Assembly: GCA_035718085.1 (NCBI GenBank) | Contig: DASTHS010000045.1 | Coordinates: 1-13,697, forward strand | Origin: DASTHS01 sp035718085 | GTDB taxonomy: Bacteria; Actinomycetota; Acidimicrobiia; Acidimicrobiales; Palsa-688 | DNA: 13,697 nt | Direction of reading: 5' to 3' | Notes under the pieces: generated by a model | Seen by the model: the letters and a program-made list of their open reading frames with translations, nothing else | Database searches by the model: none | Told to the model about the DNA's origin: nothing | Position numbers and translations under genes: made by a program | Shown here: one piece after another, positions 1 to 6,278 of the stretch | Layout of the letters: every line of letters begins with the position of its first letter | Numbering within the stretch: position 1 is the stretch's first letter

Positions 1-828
1 GAAGCAGTTGTCGCCCTGCACCAGCACCTCGTGGGTGAGCACCCGGTCGAGGTCGTAGCCGGCGGCCAGGGCGGCGTCGCGCTCGGCGTCGTCGCGGGGG
101 TACAGGCGGCCCTGGATCTCGCCGCCCATGCACTTGAGGGCGGCGGCGGCGATGACGCCTTCCGGGGTGCCGCCCACGCCGAGCAGAATGTCCGCTCCTG
201 ATGCCGACCAGGCAGTGGCGATGGCCCCGGCGACATCACCGTCTGTGATGAGGCGGATGCGCGCCCCGATCGAACGGACCTCCTCGATCAGATCACCGTG
301 ACGGGGCCGGTCGAGGATCACCGCCGTCACGTCGCGCACCGACTCGCCCTTGGCCTCGGCGACAGCCCGGAGGTTCTCGGTCGGCGACAGCTCGATGCTG
401 ACGTGGCCGGCCGCCTCGGGTCCGACGGCGAGCTTCTCCATGTAGACGCACGGCCCCGGGTTGAACATCGTGCCCCGCTCACTCACCGCGATCACCGACA
501 GCGCCCCGCCCCGGCCCATGGCGGTCGGGGTGGTGCCGTCGATCGGGTCGACGGCGACGTCGGTCAGCGGCGGTGTGCCGTCGCCGATCTCCTCGCCGTT
601 GTAGAGCATCGGCGCTTCGTCCTTCTCGCCCTCACCGATGACCACGAGGCCGGCCATCGGGACGCTGCCGAGCACGACGCGCATGGCGTCGACGGCGGCG
701 CCGTCGGCCCCCTTCTTGTCGGCGCGACCGACCCAGCGGGCGGCGGCCATGGCGGCGGCCTCGGTCACCCGGACGAGCTCGAGCGCCAAGTTCCGATCGG
801 GGGCCTGCCGGGCGCGCTCGGTGCTCAT
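1..828 (-). CDS. glpX: Class II fructose-1,6-bisphosphatase GlpX, N-terminal 276 residues (cut by window edge)
   Basis: Hydrolyses fructose-1,6-bisphosphate to fructose-6-phosphate, the gluconeogenic step, in the cytoplasm. The translated minus strand starts MSTERARQAPDRNLALELVR and reads through without a stop to the window edge; the family is usually about 320-340 residues, so roughly 50-60 C-terminal residues lie outside. Visible family motifs are ADGAA (41-45), GEGEKDEAPMLY (65-76), VDPIDGTT (93-100), MEKLAVGP (130-137), RPRH (174-177), DGDVA (196-200) and GGTPEGV (219-225). By alignment to E. coli GlpX from memory, the metal ligands would be D42, E66, D94 and E223, all present. The start was chosen because the family N-terminus aligns there and a TAGGTT element lies 8 nt upstream. 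It is divergent from the glycosyltransferase gene. Identification is firm. Confidence 0.95.
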   Translation of the reverse strand, partial: MSTERARQAPDRNLALELVRVTEAAAMAAARWVGRADKKGADGAAVDAMRVVLGSVPMAGLVVIGEGEKDEAPMLYNGEEIGDGTPPLTDVAVDPIDGTTPTAMGRGGALSVIAVSERGTMFNPGPCVYMEKLAVGPEAAGHVSIELSPTENLRAVAEAKGESVRDVTAVILDRPRHGDLIEEVRSIGARIRLITDGDVAGAIATAWSASGADILLGVGGTPEGVIAAAALKCMGGEIQGRLYPRDDAERDAALAAGYDLDRVLTHEVLVQGDNCF

Positions 829-836
829 GGGCGGCG

Positions 837-842
837 AACCTA
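837..842 (-). promoter_or_regulatory. Putative leaderless -10 element of glpX (TAGGTT)
   Basis: On the minus strand TAGGTT is followed by 8 nt (CGCCGCCC) and then the ATG of glpX, with no Shine-Dalgarno between. A -10 hexamer of the TAnnnT type at this distance puts transcription start at or next to the start codon, so the mRNA would be leaderless. No convincing -35 is seen. The same arrangement recurs at other genes in the window, which supports it. It is not experimentally shown. Confidence 0.55.
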
Positions 843-899
843 GTGGCTCGCCCGGTGGCGATCCGCGGGCCCGTCCGTCGGGTAGAGCGCTCCCAGCGG

Positions 900-905
900 T
901 ACCCT
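900..905 (+). promoter_or_regulatory. Possible -10 element (TACCCT) for the glycosyltransferase gene
   Basis: TACCCT fits the actinobacterial TAnnnT -10 pattern and lies 29 nt upstream of the TTG start. That would give a short leader containing the GGAG at 926-929. The 106-nt divergent gap between glpX and this gene holds both putative promoters and nothing else I can recognise. The call rests on one hexamer and is weak. Confidence 0.3.
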
Positions 906-925
906 TCGCGCGGCTATTCGATCAC

Positions 926-929
926 GGAG
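926..929 (+). promoter_or_regulatory. Shine-Dalgarno GGAG that decides the TTG start at 935
   Basis: GGAG sits 5 nt upstream of the TTG at 935. The reading frame is open much further upstream (to 638), but that part lies antisense to glpX and is not plausible protein. The Shine-Dalgarno therefore selects 935 as the start. This gene and the one at 2722 are the two in the window with a clear Shine-Dalgarno. Confidence 0.5.
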
Positions 930-934
930 ACCGA

Positions 935-2599
935 TTGACGACCCTCGACCCCATCGCCCAGTCAGATCGTGGGCGCGGGCCCATCGGGCGGCCCGACGCC
1001 GGAGAGAGCGGCGATCTGCTCGGCGCGCTGGGCGACCTGCGGGCGGCGTCGCGCGGTGGCAACCGGGCCGCGACCGCGGCGCTGGTCGGTCTGGCGGTCG
1101 CCGGTGTGGCGGGCGTCGTGCTCCGCTTCTGGTGCCCGAGCGCCCTCTGGCTCGACGAGACCCTGTCGGTCAACATCGCCAAGCTGCCCCTCACCCGGAT
1201 CCCGGGGGCGCTCGCCCACGACGGGGCGCCCCCCCTCTACTACGTCGCCCTGCACCTGTGGATGGAGGTGTTCGGCCGCAGCGACGCGGCCGTGCGCTCC
1301 CTGTCGGGTCTGGTGTCGGTGGGCACCATCCCGCTGTTCTGGCGGGCCGGGCACCGGCTCGGGGGCCGACCCGTGGCGTGGGCGGCGCTCGTGTTGGGGG
1401 TCGCGTCGCCCTTCGCCATCGAGTACGCCGCCACGGCCCGCATGTACTCGCTGATGGTGCTGTGGGGGGTGGTCGGGCTGCTGGCGGTCACCCGGGCCCT
1501 GGCCACACCGACGCGGCGGAACCTGGTCGCGGTGGGAGCGGTCACCGCAGCCATGCTCTACACCCACTACTGGGCCACCTTCGTCGTCGCCGTCACCGGC
1601 GGGTGGCTGCTCTGGCGCATCTGGCGCGAAGGTCGCGGCGTCCCGATCCGGGCCGACCAGCCCGGCACCCGTCCGGTGTTCGGGGCGATGGTGCTCGGTT
1701 CGCTGCTGTGGCTGCCGTGGGCGCCCGTCTTCGTCTACCAGACCCTCCACACCGGGACGCCCTGGACCTCCGCCGCCGGCCCCGCCGACCTGCTCGGGAT
1801 CTTCGGCGACTACGCAGGCCCCGGGCCGTGGGGTCTCCTGCTCGCCTACTGCCTCTTCGCCCTCGCCGCCCTCGGCATCTTCGGCCGGCGCGCCGAGGCG
1901 ACGGCGGCGACCGGCGGCCGTCGCGCCGTGCTGCTGGTGACCCGGCCGAACCCGGCCATCGCGTCGGTGGCCGCCGTGCTCGCCGGCGTGCTGGTGCTCG
2001 CCGTGGTCGCCGGCGCCGCCGCGCAGGCTGCGTTCGTCGCCCGCTACGCGGCGGTGGTGCTGCCCCTCTTCCTGCTGGTGGTCGCCACCGGCGTCGGGCT
2101 GTTCGAGCCTCGGGTGCGCGCTGGGCTGCTGGCCCTGCTCGGGGTCGCCGGCCTGCTGACGGGCCTCGGCGAGAACGGGTCGGCGCGCACCCAGGCGGTG
2201 CAGGTCGCCGCCGTGCTGAACGCCCAGGCGCAGCCGGGCGACGTCGTGGTCTACTGCCCCGACCAACTCGGGCCGGCGGTCGACCGACTGCTGCAGGTGC
2301 GCGGCGTCGACGAGCTGACCTTCCCCCGAGCCATCGGCCCCCAGCGGGTCGACTGGGTCGACTACACCTCCGCGATCGACGCCACCCACGTCGACGTGTT
2401 CGCATCCGACGTCCTCAGCCACGTGACCAGCGGGCACACCCTGTGGCTGGTGGAGCGTGACGGTTACCCCGGCTTCGGGACCCGCTGCGGCGAGCTGCGC
2501 AGCTGGCTCGACCTGCTGCGCCCCACCGGGGTGACCACCGTGCGGGAGAACCCCGGGCGGTTCTACGAGTCGGAGAACCTGGTCCGCTACCCGAGCTAG
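935..2599 (+). CDS. Polytopic membrane glycosyltransferase of the GT-C superfamily (GT39/ArnT/PMT-like)
   Basis: A 554-residue integral membrane protein, probably moving a sugar from a polyprenyl-phosphate donor to an acceptor on the outer face of the membrane; donor and acceptor cannot be read from sequence. After a 45-residue polar N-terminus comes a first membrane segment (about 46-64). Next is LWLDE (71-75), the acidic pair expected in the first external loop of GT-C enzymes, and then HDGAPPLYYVALHLW (95-109), typical of the GT39-like group. Further hydrophobic segments lie near 147-190, 198-227, 249-269, 299-315, 341-365 and 371-410, with RYAAVVLPLFLLVVATG (370-386) also typical. Residues about 420-554 form a soluble, probably external C-terminal domain. 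Start is TTG with a good Shine-Dalgarno. It heads a run of same-strand genes; the FAD enzyme follows after 122 nt. Family placement is confident, substrate unknown. Confidence 0.8.
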   Translation: MTTLDPIAQSDRGRGPIGRPDAGESGDLLGALGDLRAASRGGNRAATAALVGLAVAGVAGVVLRFWCPSALWLDETLSVNIAKLPLTRIPGALAHDGAPPLYYVALHLWMEVFGRSDAAVRSLSGLVSVGTIPLFWRAGHRLGGRPVAWAALVLGVASPFAIEYAATARMYSLMVLWGVVGLLAVTRALATPTRRNLVAVGAVTAAMLYTHYWATFVVAVTGGWLLWRIWREGRGVPIRADQPGTRPVFGAMVLGSLLWLPWAPVFVYQTLHTGTPWTSAAGPADLLGIFGDYAGPGPWGLLLAYCLFALAALGIFGRRAEATAATGGRRAVLLVTRPNPAIASVAAVLAGVLVLAVVAGAAAQAAFVARYAAVVLPLFLLVVATGVGLFEPRVRAGLLALLGVAGLLTGLGENGSARTQAVQVAAVLNAQAQPGDVVVYCPDQLGPAVDRLLQVRGVDELTFPRAIGPQRVDWVDYTSAIDATHVDVFASDVLSHVTSGHTLWLVERDGYPGFGTRCGELRSWLDLLRPTGVTTVRENPGRFYESENLVRYPS

Positions 2600-2644
2600 C
2601 ACGCCCAGGGCCGGGGCGCCAGGCCGCCGACCGGTCGCCGCGAC

Positions 2645-2650
2645 TACGCT
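2645..2650 (+). promoter_or_regulatory. Possible -10 element (TACGCT) for the FAD oxidoreductase operon
   Basis: TACGCT in the 122-nt gap after the glycosyltransferase fits TAnnnT. It would start transcription near 2657, giving a leader of about 65 nt that carries the Shine-Dalgarno at 2708-2712. The remainder of the gap shows only a 10-bp palindrome (2628-2637) and no recognisable terminator. The operon may instead be read through from the gene upstream. Confidence 0.3.
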
Positions 2651-2707
2651 CGCGGAGGCCGTTGTGCCGGCGCGCGTCCCCCGCCGCCCGGGCGCATCCC
2701 TCACCCC

Positions 2708-2712
2708 AGGAG
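2708..2712 (+). promoter_or_regulatory. Shine-Dalgarno AGGAG deciding the GTG start at 2722
   Basis: AGGAG lies 9 nt upstream of GTG 2722. The open frame extends 20 codons further upstream, but that extension is arginine/proline-rich and unlike the family. The Shine-Dalgarno together with the immediate start of the FAD-binding beta strand (VVIIGAGPAG) fixes the start at 2722. Confidence 0.6.
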
Positions 2713-2721
2713 AACCTCTAC

Positions 2722-4230
2722 GTGTCTGAGCAGAGCGCCGGCGACGGCGTCGTCATCATCGGTGCCGGCCCCGCCGGCCTCACGGCCGCGTACCAGCTGG
2801 CCAAGGCCGGCAAGCGATCGACGGTGCTCGAAGGCGACGACATCGTCGGCGGCATCTCGCGCACCGTCGAGCGCGACGGCTGGCGGTTCGACATCGGCGG
2901 CCACCGGTTCTTCACCAAGGTGAGGCCGGTCGAGGAGCTGTGGCACGAGATCCTGCCGGCCGAGGACTTCATGCTCCGGCCCCGGTCGAGCCGGATCTAC
3001 TACAAGGGCAAGTTCTACGACTACCCGTTGAAGGCGATGAACGCCCTCACCAACCTGGGCGTGCTCGAGTCGGTCCGCTGCGTGCTGTCGTACCTGTGGG
3101 TGCGGGTGCGGCCGCCGAAGGACCAGTCGAACTTCGAGGGGTGGGTGGCTGCCCGCTTCGGCTGGCGGCTCTACCGGCACTTCTTCAAGACCTACACCGA
3201 GAAGGTCTGGGGGCACCCCGGCTCGGAGATGGGCGCCGATTGGGCGGCCCAGCGCATCAAGAACCTGTCGCTCGGCTCGGCGATCGTCAACGCTCTGCTG
3301 CCCAAGCGGAACCAGAAGGAGATCACCTCCCTCATCGAGGAGTTCGAGTACCCCCGCCTCGGCCCCGGCATGATGTGGGAGACCTGCCGCGACAAGGTCG
3401 TGGCCGCCGGCACCGAGGTGCACATGCAGACCCGGGTGACCGCCATCCGCCACGCCGGCGGCCGTGCCACCACCGTGGTCGCCACCAGCCGGGACGGCGT
3501 GGTCACCGAGCACCCGGCCACTTCGGTGATCTCGTCGATGCCCCTCGGCGCCCTGGTGAGGGCCATGGACCCGCCCGCCCCCGCCGAGGTGATCGCCGCC
3601 GCCGACGACCTCTCCTACCGCGACTTCCTGACCGTCGCCCTCGTCGTGCCCGCCGACCAGGTGCCCTGGAACGACAACTGGATCTACCTGCACGACCCCG
3701 GCACCCGCGCCATGCGGATCCAGAACTTCGGCTCCTGGTCGCCGTTCCTCGTGAAGGACGGCCGCAACGTCCTTGGCCTCGAATACACCGTCACCGAGGG
3801 CGATGCCGACTGGAGCGCCCCCGACGACGTGCTCGTGGCCCGGGCCACCGACGAGCTGGGCCGGTTGAACCTCGTCGACCCGGCGAAGGTCGAGGCCGGG
3901 TACGTGGTGCGGATGCCGAAGGCGTACCCCTACTACGACGCGGCCTACGCCGGCAACGTCGAGACCATCCGCCGCTGGCTCGAGGCCAACGTCACCAACG
4001 TGTGGCCCGTCGGCCGCAACGGCATGCACCGCTACAACAACGCCGACCACTCGATGTACACGGCGATGCTTGCCATCGAGAACATCCTGACCGGCACCCA
4101 CCACGACACGTGGTCGGTGAACGTGGAGGACGAGTACCACGAGGAGATCGGGTCGACGCCCTCGGCCCGGCCCGGTGGCGGCACCGGGCGCGACGCGCCC
4201 ATCCTCCCCCGACGCGACTCGGCGGCGTAG
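2722..4230 (+). CDS. FAD-dependent oxidoreductase, UDP-galactopyranose mutase / amine-oxidase-like
   Basis: A 502-residue cytoplasmic flavoprotein. The N-terminus has a dinucleotide-binding fold: VVIIGAGPAGL (10-20) and, at the end of the second strand, E37 for the ribose. GGHRFFTK (59-66) and YPRLGPGMMWE (210-220) are typical of the UDP-galactopyranose mutase/protoporphyrinogen-oxidase-like group. Near the C-terminus WPVGRNGMHRYNNADHSMYT (from 428) resembles the GR...Y..NxD segment that closes over the flavin in that group. The last 40 or so residues are a low-complexity tail. Such genes often sit beside polyprenyl-linked glycosyltransferases in actinobacteria, as here. A role in making or modifying an envelope sugar is therefore plausible, but the reaction is inferred only; a true mutase cannot be claimed. 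GTG start with AGGAG. The next gene begins 6 nt after its stop, so translational coupling is likely. Confidence 0.8.
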   Translation: MSEQSAGDGVVIIGAGPAGLTAAYQLAKAGKRSTVLEGDDIVGGISRTVERDGWRFDIGGHRFFTKVRPVEELWHEILPAEDFMLRPRSSRIYYKGKFYDYPLKAMNALTNLGVLESVRCVLSYLWVRVRPPKDQSNFEGWVAARFGWRLYRHFFKTYTEKVWGHPGSEMGADWAAQRIKNLSLGSAIVNALLPKRNQKEITSLIEEFEYPRLGPGMMWETCRDKVVAAGTEVHMQTRVTAIRHAGGRATTVVATSRDGVVTEHPATSVISSMPLGALVRAMDPPAPAEVIAAADDLSYRDFLTVALVVPADQVPWNDNWIYLHDPGTRAMRIQNFGSWSPFLVKDGRNVLGLEYTVTEGDADWSAPDDVLVARATDELGRLNLVDPAKVEAGYVVRMPKAYPYYDAAYAGNVETIRRWLEANVTNVWPVGRNGMHRYNNADHSMYTAMLAIENILTGTHHDTWSVNVEDEYHEEIGSTPSARPGGGTGRDAPILPRRDSAA

Positions 4231-4236
4231 CTCGCC

Positions 4237-5685
4237 GTGGCGGGCACCAAGGTGTGGTTCTGCCGCACCTGCGGCTACGAGGTGGGTCACCGTGGCCGAT
4301 GCCACCAGTGCCGGGCCAAGCTGATCGCCTCGCCGATCCCGCTGCTCGACCCGCTCCCCGACGACCAGGAGGTGGGCTACCGCCTCGACGACTGGGCCGA
4401 CCGCGCGCGCGGCCGGCTCATCGAGGCGCTGGTCGCCGAGGGGGTGGCCCACCGCTTCGAGGGCGACGAGCTCGTCGTCCCCACCGACGACGAGCAACGC
4501 GTCGACGAGCTGGTGGCGAAGGCGGCCGCCGCCGACGAGCTCGGCGGCGTCGCCGGCGACCCGGCCGACGACGACGCCGAGGACGCGCCCGGGCCGGTGG
4601 CCACCGAGGCCGACGCAGCGGTGACCTCGTCTGTGGCCATGCTCCTGTCGGCGTCGCGACGCCTGCGGATCGACCCGACCGACATGGAGGCCGACGGCGG
4701 GGTGGCCGAGGCGTCGGCCGGGGTGTTCTCGGTCGACAGCTGGGCCGGGGCCGACGACGACACGTGGGCGGCGATCGGCCGGGTCACGCGCCGGCTCCTC
4801 GCCGCGCTCGGCGCCGACGAGGCCCTCGACGACGACATCCGCCGGGAGGCGGCGGTGCTGGCCACGCTCGTGGCCCCGCTCGTGCCGGCCACCGAGCCGC
4901 ACCCCGACCCGGTGGTGGCTGCTGCGGGCAGCGTCCCCGACCCGGTGCCGGCTGCTGCGGGCAGCGTCCCCGACGCGGTGCTGGCTGCTTCGGGTGCTGC
5001 CCCCGACCCGGTGGCCGTCGAAGACGACGAGACCGCCCGCCTCGCCGCCGATGCCCTCGGGCTGGAGGCGTCGCCTCCCGGCGAGTCGTGGGTTCCCGCC
5101 GGACACCAGCCGGCTGGTGAGCCGCCCGAGGCCGGCGAGCAGCCGGAGGCCGGCGAGCAGCCGGAGGCGGGCGCGACCGCCGGAGCTGCCGAGGTCGACG
5201 CCGCCGGGCCGAAGTTGCTCGGTGGCGGCCCGGAGACGTCCTACGAGGTGCCCGACTGGCTCCCCGACCAGCGCGCCCTGCTGACGGTGCTGCTCGACGA
5301 GCACTCCATCGCCTACGCCTGGGACGGCCCGGACCTGGTGGTGCCCAGCGACGCCGAGGCGGCGGTCGAGGCGCTCTTCGACCGGGTCGGCGGCGTGGCC
5401 GACGACGACGGCGACGACGAGGCGCGCTACCACGCCCTCGAGGAGCTGTTCGCGGCGGTCACCCGCCTGGCCGGCGACCCCGACGACGACGAGCGGGGCG
5501 CCGACGTCGTCGCCGCAGCCGGCGCGGTCGAGGGCCCGACACCACCGGGCTTCGACGACGGCCAGTGGCTGGCCCTCCGTCGGCGCACCAGGACCTTGGC
5601 CGACGCCATCGAGCACCGCGCCCACGCCGACGTCGTCGCCGGCCAGGCTGCCAGCCTCCGCGACGCGCTGCGCACCCTCGTCTGA
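4237..5685 (+). CDS. Zinc-ribbon protein with two divergent copies of an alpha/beta-plus-helical module (unknown function)
   Basis: Unrecognised 482-residue protein. It opens with a four-cysteine zinc ribbon, CRTC (9-12) and CHQC (22-25). The rest is an internal duplication. Copy A has a small alpha/beta domain (about 48-95, Y48, W53, DELVVP 77-82) and a helical part (about 134-216: RL..DP at 142-147, W177, TRRL 184-187). Copy B repeats both in order (about 336-384: Y336, W341, DLVVP 366-370; about 400-482: RL..DP at 410-415, W444, TRTL 451-454). The small domain faintly recalls DUF2007-like 'signal transducing' domains, but that is a guess. The copies are joined by an Ala/Pro/Glu-rich linker (about 217-335) containing tandem repeats. 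The protein is very acidic, has no signal peptide or membrane segment, and is probably cytoplasmic. It starts 6 nt after the FAD gene and ends 13 nt before the hydrolase, consistent with one operon. Confidence 0.7.
   Translation: MAGTKVWFCRTCGYEVGHRGRCHQCRAKLIASPIPLLDPLPDDQEVGYRLDDWADRARGRLIEALVAEGVAHRFEGDELVVPTDDEQRVDELVAKAAAADELGGVAGDPADDDAEDAPGPVATEADAAVTSSVAMLLSASRRLRIDPTDMEADGGVAEASAGVFSVDSWAGADDDTWAAIGRVTRRLLAALGADEALDDDIRREAAVLATLVAPLVPATEPHPDPVVAAAGSVPDPVPAAAGSVPDAVLAASGAAPDPVAVEDDETARLAADALGLEASPPGESWVPAGHQPAGEPPEAGEQPEAGEQPEAGATAGAAEVDAAGPKLLGGGPETSYEVPDWLPDQRALLTVLLDEHSIAYAWDGPDLVVPSDAEAAVEALFDRVGGVADDDGDDEARYHALEELFAAVTRLAGDPDDDERGADVVAAAGAVEGPTPPGFDDGQWLALRRRTRTLADAIEHRAHADVVAGQAASLRDALRTLV
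4903..5001 (+). repeat. Three tandem 33-bp in-frame repeats in the zinc-ribbon gene linker
   Basis: Units at 4903-4935, 4936-4968 and 4969-5001 encode PDPVVAAAGSV, PDPVPAAAGSV and PDAVLAASGAA; a fourth partial copy (PDPV) follows. Copies 1 and 2 differ at very few bases and copy 3 is more diverged. The period is a multiple of three, so copy number can change without breaking the frame. It lies in the flexible linker between the two duplicated modules. Confidence 0.85.
5116..5169 (+). repeat. Three tandem 18-bp in-frame repeats in the same linker
   Basis: Units at 5116-5133, 5134-5151 and 5152-5169 encode GEPPEA, GEQPEA and GEQPEA. Units 2 and 3 are identical except for the last base. They form a second, independent in-frame tandem repeat in the linker of the zinc-ribbon protein, about 115 bp after the 33-bp repeats. 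Confidence 0.85.
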
Positions 5686-5698
5686 GGGCGGGGCCGGG

Positions 5699-6271
5699 GT
5701 GGTTGCCGTGCTGCTCGCCCCGGGGGCGGGCGCGGGGCGCGACCAGCCCCAACTCGTCGCCATCGACCGGGCGGCGGCCGCCGCCGGCGCCACCGTCGAG
5801 CGCATCGACTTCCCGTACCGCCAGGCCGGCCGGCGCGCCCCCGACCGGCCGCCGGTGCTGCTCGCCACGGTCGCCGATGCTGCCCGCCGGCTGCCCCGCC
5901 CGCTGGTGGCGGGCGGACGGTCGATGGGTGGGCGGATCGCTTCGATGGCGGTCGCCGACGGCCTCGTCGACGCCGCCGCCCTCGTGCTGGTCAGCTACCC
6001 GCTGCACCCGGTCGGCCGTCCCGACCGCCGCCGTGTCGAGCACCTCCCGCGCATCGCCGTCCCGTGCCTGTTCGTGTCGGGCACCCGCGACGCCATGGGC
6101 AGCCCCGTTGAGCTGGAGGAGGCGGCGGCCGCCGTCGCCGCCCCCGTGACCTTCCACTGGGTCGAGGGGCGCGACCACGGCCTGCGCGGCGCCGACGCCG
6201 AGGTGGCGTCCGTGGTGGTCGGCTGGCTGCGGGGCCTGGGCCTCCTCGCCGACGGCGACGCGCCCCGGTAG
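5699..6271 (+). CDS. Small alpha/beta hydrolase of the KANL3/Tex30 (dienelactone-hydrolase-like) type
   Basis: A 190-residue cytoplasmic alpha/beta hydrolase. The oxyanion-side motif APGAGAGRDQP (7-17) precedes the nucleophile elbow GGRSMGGR (72-79) with Ser75. SYPLHPVGRPDRRR (99-112) is the family signature, GTRDAMG (128-134) carries the acid Asp131 and GRDHGL (157-162) carries His160, so the triad is complete. Substrate unknown. The start is GTG at 5699; a GTG three codons further (5708), with G-rich sequence before it, is an alternative. It lies 13 nt after the zinc-ribbon gene and is probably its operon partner. It converges on the M20 peptidase with only 5 nt between stop codons. Family call is confident, function is not. 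Confidence 0.82.
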   Translation: MVAVLLAPGAGAGRDQPQLVAIDRAAAAAGATVERIDFPYRQAGRRAPDRPPVLLATVADAARRLPRPLVAGGRSMGGRIASMAVADGLVDAAALVLVSYPLHPVGRPDRRRVEHLPRIAVPCLFVSGTRDAMGSPVELEEAAAAVAAPVTFHWVEGRDHGLRGADAEVASVVVGWLRGLGLLADGDAPR

Positions 6272-6278
6272 CGCCGTC
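6251..6278. terminator. Hairpin spanning both convergent stop codons, possible bidirectional terminator
   Basis: GACGGCG (6251-6257) and CGCCGTC (6272-6278) form a perfect 7-bp stem around a 14-nt loop. The loop contains the hydrolase stop (6269-6271) and the 3' arm reaches into the M20 peptidase stop (6277-6279). There is no T-run on either side, so only a U-tract-independent terminator would fit. In such GC-rich DNA a 7-bp stem can arise by chance. Confidence 0.3.

Noticed and set aside
638..934. N-terminal extension of the glycosyltransferase frame back to 638
   Set aside because: It lies antisense to glpX and is Ala/Ser/Arg-rich with no family similarity. A GGAG before TTG 935 gives a better start.
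2628..2637. Perfect palindrome CGACCGGTCG between the glycosyltransferase and the FAD gene
   Set aside because: It has no loop, no T-run and is too short to call an operator or terminator. Such GC palindromes are expected by chance here.
4228..4239. TAGCTC just before the GTG of the zinc-ribbon gene looks like the leaderless motif
   Set aside because: It lacks the final T, and the TAG is the stop codon of the upstream gene. Translational coupling explains the start better.
2701..5868. A very long open frame on the minus strand (about 1055 codons) opposite the FAD and zinc-ribbon genes, and similar long antisense frames elsewhere
   Set aside because: These are by-products of G/C at third codon positions. 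Their translations are low-complexity (V/G/R/H-rich) without motifs, while the opposite strand encodes recognisable families.
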